Below, one piece after another: positions 6,721 through 7,755 of a DNA stretch of 7,755 nt. The notes under the pieces are model-generated. The model searched no databases. It saw nothing but the letters and a program-made list of their open reading frames with translations, and was not told where the DNA came from. Within the stretch, counting starts at the first letter, position 1. Each line of letters opens with the position of its first letter. This DNA is from Anaerolinea sp. (GTDB taxonomy: Bacteria > Chloroflexota > Anaerolineae > JAAEKA01): positions 1-7,755 of the forward strand of contig JACSRL010000248.1 in assembly GCA_014879765.1 (NCBI GenBank). Direction: 5' to 3'. The position numbers and the translations under genes are program-made.

Positions 6721-6768
6721 GTCGGCGCCCGGCGCTGGACTACGACGTCCAAGCGCCGGGCGCCTGAC
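6721..6768. other. Large GC-rich hairpin in the spacer between binding protein and permease
   Basis: An imperfect palindrome. The left arm 6721-6740 and right arm 6747-6768 pair over 20 bases with two single-base bulges, around a 6-base loop TACGAC. The core pairing is GGCGCCCGGCGCT with AGCGCCGGGCGCC. No T-run follows on either strand, so it is not a standard intrinsic terminator. In the transcript it would lie between the repeat array and the permease, where a stable hairpin could block 3'-exonucleases or attenuate transcription. The structure is read directly; the role is inferred. Confidence 0.8.
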
Positions 6769-6786
6769 TATCTGGCGCTTTCTCGA

Positions 6787-7197
6787 TGCTCTGGCCGGTC
6801 TCCGACCGAGCCAGGCCAGGCCGCTCCGGCCGGTCTTTGCGCGGCCGCTCCGGCCGGTCTCCGACCGAGCCGCTCTGTCGCGCTCGCCAGGCCGCTCCGG
6901 CCGGTCTTTGCGCGGCTGCTCTGGCCGGTCTCCGACCGAGCCGCTCTGCCGCGCTCGCCAGGCTGCTCTGGCCGGTCTCCGACCGAGCCGCTCTGCCGCG
7001 CTCGCCAGGCCGCTCCGGCCGGTCTTTGCGCGGCCGCTCCGGCCGGTCTCCGACCGAGCCGCTCTGCCGCGCTCGCCAAGCCGCTCCGGCCGGTCTCCGA
7101 CCGAGCCGCTCTGCCGCGTTCGCCAGGCCGCTCCGGCCGGTCTCCGACCGAGCCGCTCTGTCGCGCTCGCCAGGCCGCTCCGGCCGGTCTCCGACCG
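6787..7197. repeat. Tandem 47/71-bp hairpin repeat array between binding-protein and permease genes
   Basis: Eight exact copies of the 16-mer GGCCGGTCTCCGACCG start at 6793, 6852, 6923, 6970, 7041, 7088, 7135 and 7182. The basic period is 47 bp. Three units carry an extra 24-bp block beginning GGCCGGTCTTTGCGCGG (6828-6851, 6899-6922, 7017-7040), giving a 71-bp period. The first unit also lacks 12 bp, giving 59. Each 16-mer holds a 5-bp stem (CGGTC/GACCG) with loop TCC, and many junctions hold a second one (GGCCG-CTC-CGGCC). Copies differ by only a few C/T or A/G changes, so the array is young or homogenised. It begins nine bases after the binding-protein stop. It contains no stop codons over long stretches in several frames, but because 47 is not a multiple of 3 the reading frame shifts with every unit, so a protein is unlikely. 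Confidence 0.92.
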
Positions 7198-7206
7198 TGC
7201 CACCTC

Positions 7207-7755
7207 TTACTGGCTCAGCGCGTCCAGCTCAGCCTGATAGGCCGGCGCGATGGCGTCCATCGCCTCCTGGGCCGTCTCCGCGCCCAGGATGATGGCCTGC
7301 AGGGCCGCGCCGTACTGCTGGCCCAGCTCGGCCGACGTGGCCACCGGCGCTTCGTAGACGCCGTACTCCACCAGCTTGGCGACCACCTCGCGGTTGGGCG
7401 TGGTGGCATAGCTGGTGTTGCTGCGGCGCAGACCGGGGGCCAACTGCCAGCCCTCCACATCCTGCGCCACCTGGCTGCCGGTCAGGTAGTCGGCCAGTTT
7501 GTGCGCAGCCGCCAGCTTGGCCTCGTCTTCCACATCCACCACCGCGAAGAGGCCGAAGGCGCCGTTGGTCACCAGGGTGTTGGCGTCGCCCATGGGCGGC
7601 GGCACAACCTGGAAGGGGAAGCTGGAGCCTTCCAGATCGGGGATGAAGCCGGGGGTGCTCATCAGCATGGCGACGGTCTGGCGGTCCTTGAACTGGGCGC
7701 GCACGCCGGCCTGGTCGACGGTGCCGAAGTCAGGGGGCGTCACCTTGTGCTCCAG
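7207..7755 (-). CDS. Extracellular sugar-binding protein of an ABC importer, C-terminal part (cut by window edge)
   Basis: The final 182 residues of a family 1-type solute-binding protein (MalE/UgpB-like). The frame is open to the window edge, so the N-terminus with signal peptide or lipobox is outside. The stop is TAA at 7207-7209. Typical late-domain blocks are visible: a segment reading MLMSTPGFIPDL; FPFQVVPPPMG before a TNGAFGLFAVVD strand, which is the region where these proteins list the mature substrate cleft; and KLADYLTGSQVAQDVEGWQLAPGLRRS, the family's usual helix and loop near the C-terminus. It should deliver sugar to the two permeases encoded downstream, although the 594-bp spacer separates them. 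The ligand cannot be inferred from this part; the downstream salvage genes suggest GlcNAc-MurNAc or other amino sugars. A methionine reading at 7743 is an internal GTG, not a start. Confidence 0.92.
   Translation of the reverse strand: MEHKVTPPDFGTVDQAGVRAQFKDRQTVAMLMSTPGFIPDLEGSSFPFQVVPPPMGDANTLVTNGAFGLFAVVDVEDEAKLAAAHKLADYLTGSQVAQDVEGWQLAPGLRRSNTSYATTPNREVVAKLVEYGVYEAPVATSAELGQQYGAALQAIILGAETAQEAMDAIAPAYQAELDALSQ

Larger units (their letters stand above)
6613..7206. other. 594-bp spacer without a credible gene
   Basis: The only gap longer than 15 bp between genes of the cluster. It holds, from right to left, the tandem repeat array, a large hairpin, a 14-bp direct repeat and the permease ribosome site. 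The pieces 6664-6720 and 6769-6786 show nothing recognisable. I see no convincing -35/-10 pair and no T-tract terminator on the minus strand, so whether transcription restarts here is unknown. Confidence 0.75.

Noticed and set aside
6721..6768. Intrinsic terminator
   Set aside because: No T-run follows the stem on either strand; it is kept only as a hairpin.
6787..7197. CRISPR array
   Set aside because: Units abut directly and the sequence between the shared 16-mers is itself repeated, so there are no unique spacers and no cas genes.
6697..7203. 168-residue open frame on the minus strand, rich in Arg, Gly and Ala
   Set aside because: It is the tandem array read through; the 47-bp unit shifts frame each time, no good ribosome site precedes its GTG, and equally long frames exist on the other strand.
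6786..7292. 168-residue open frame on the plus strand across the array
   Set aside because: It reads the same repeat in antisense and runs into the binding-protein coding region; there is no family resemblance.

Overview
This GC-rich window carries one gene cluster in which all eight genes lie on the minus strand and are transcribed from the right edge leftward. Each gene follows the previous one closely: stop and start codons overlap by 4 bp or are separated by 2 to 15 bp. The single exception is a 594-bp gap between the first two genes. The high GC content, the MalEFG-type sugar importer joined to a cell-wall sugar salvage set, and the hairpin-rich spacers suggest a Chloroflexota (Anaerolineae/Caldilineae-like) genome. 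That taxonomic call is an inference with moderate to low confidence, and nothing in the window fixes it.

Layout in transcription order: the C-terminal 182 residues of an extracellular sugar-binding protein (7207-7755, cut by the window edge); a spacer (6613-7206) holding a 411-bp array of 47/71-bp tandem repeats, a 20-bp-stem hairpin and a 14-bp direct repeat; two sugar ABC permeases (5707-6612 and 4778-5704); a cytoplasmic GH3 beta-N-acetylglucosaminidase, NagZ (3724-4773); a protein with two GNAT acetyltransferase domains (2710-3708); N-acetylmuramic acid 6-phosphate etherase, MurQ (1791-2696); a BadF/BadG-type amino-sugar kinase (868-1794); and a HAD-family phosphatase (67-852). The leftmost 66 bases hold two small hairpins, one of which contains the last gene's stop codon.

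The cluster reads as a peptidoglycan amino-sugar salvage route. The binding protein and permeases would import GlcNAc-MurNAc disaccharides or related muropeptide sugars. NagZ would cut off GlcNAc inside the cell, and the tandem GNAT could re-acetylate de-N-acetylated glucosamine residues so that NagZ can act. The BadF-type kinase would phosphorylate MurNAc and/or GlcNAc at C6, in place of a PTS importer. MurQ would convert MurNAc-6-phosphate to GlcNAc-6-phosphate and lactate. The role of the HAD phosphatase is open. The importer ATPase, an amidase, an anhydro-MurNAc kinase, NagA/NagB and a regulator are not in the window. The gene families are secure for most members; the integrated substrate assignment is inference from context. 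The most unusual DNA is the repeat array between the binding-protein and permease genes.
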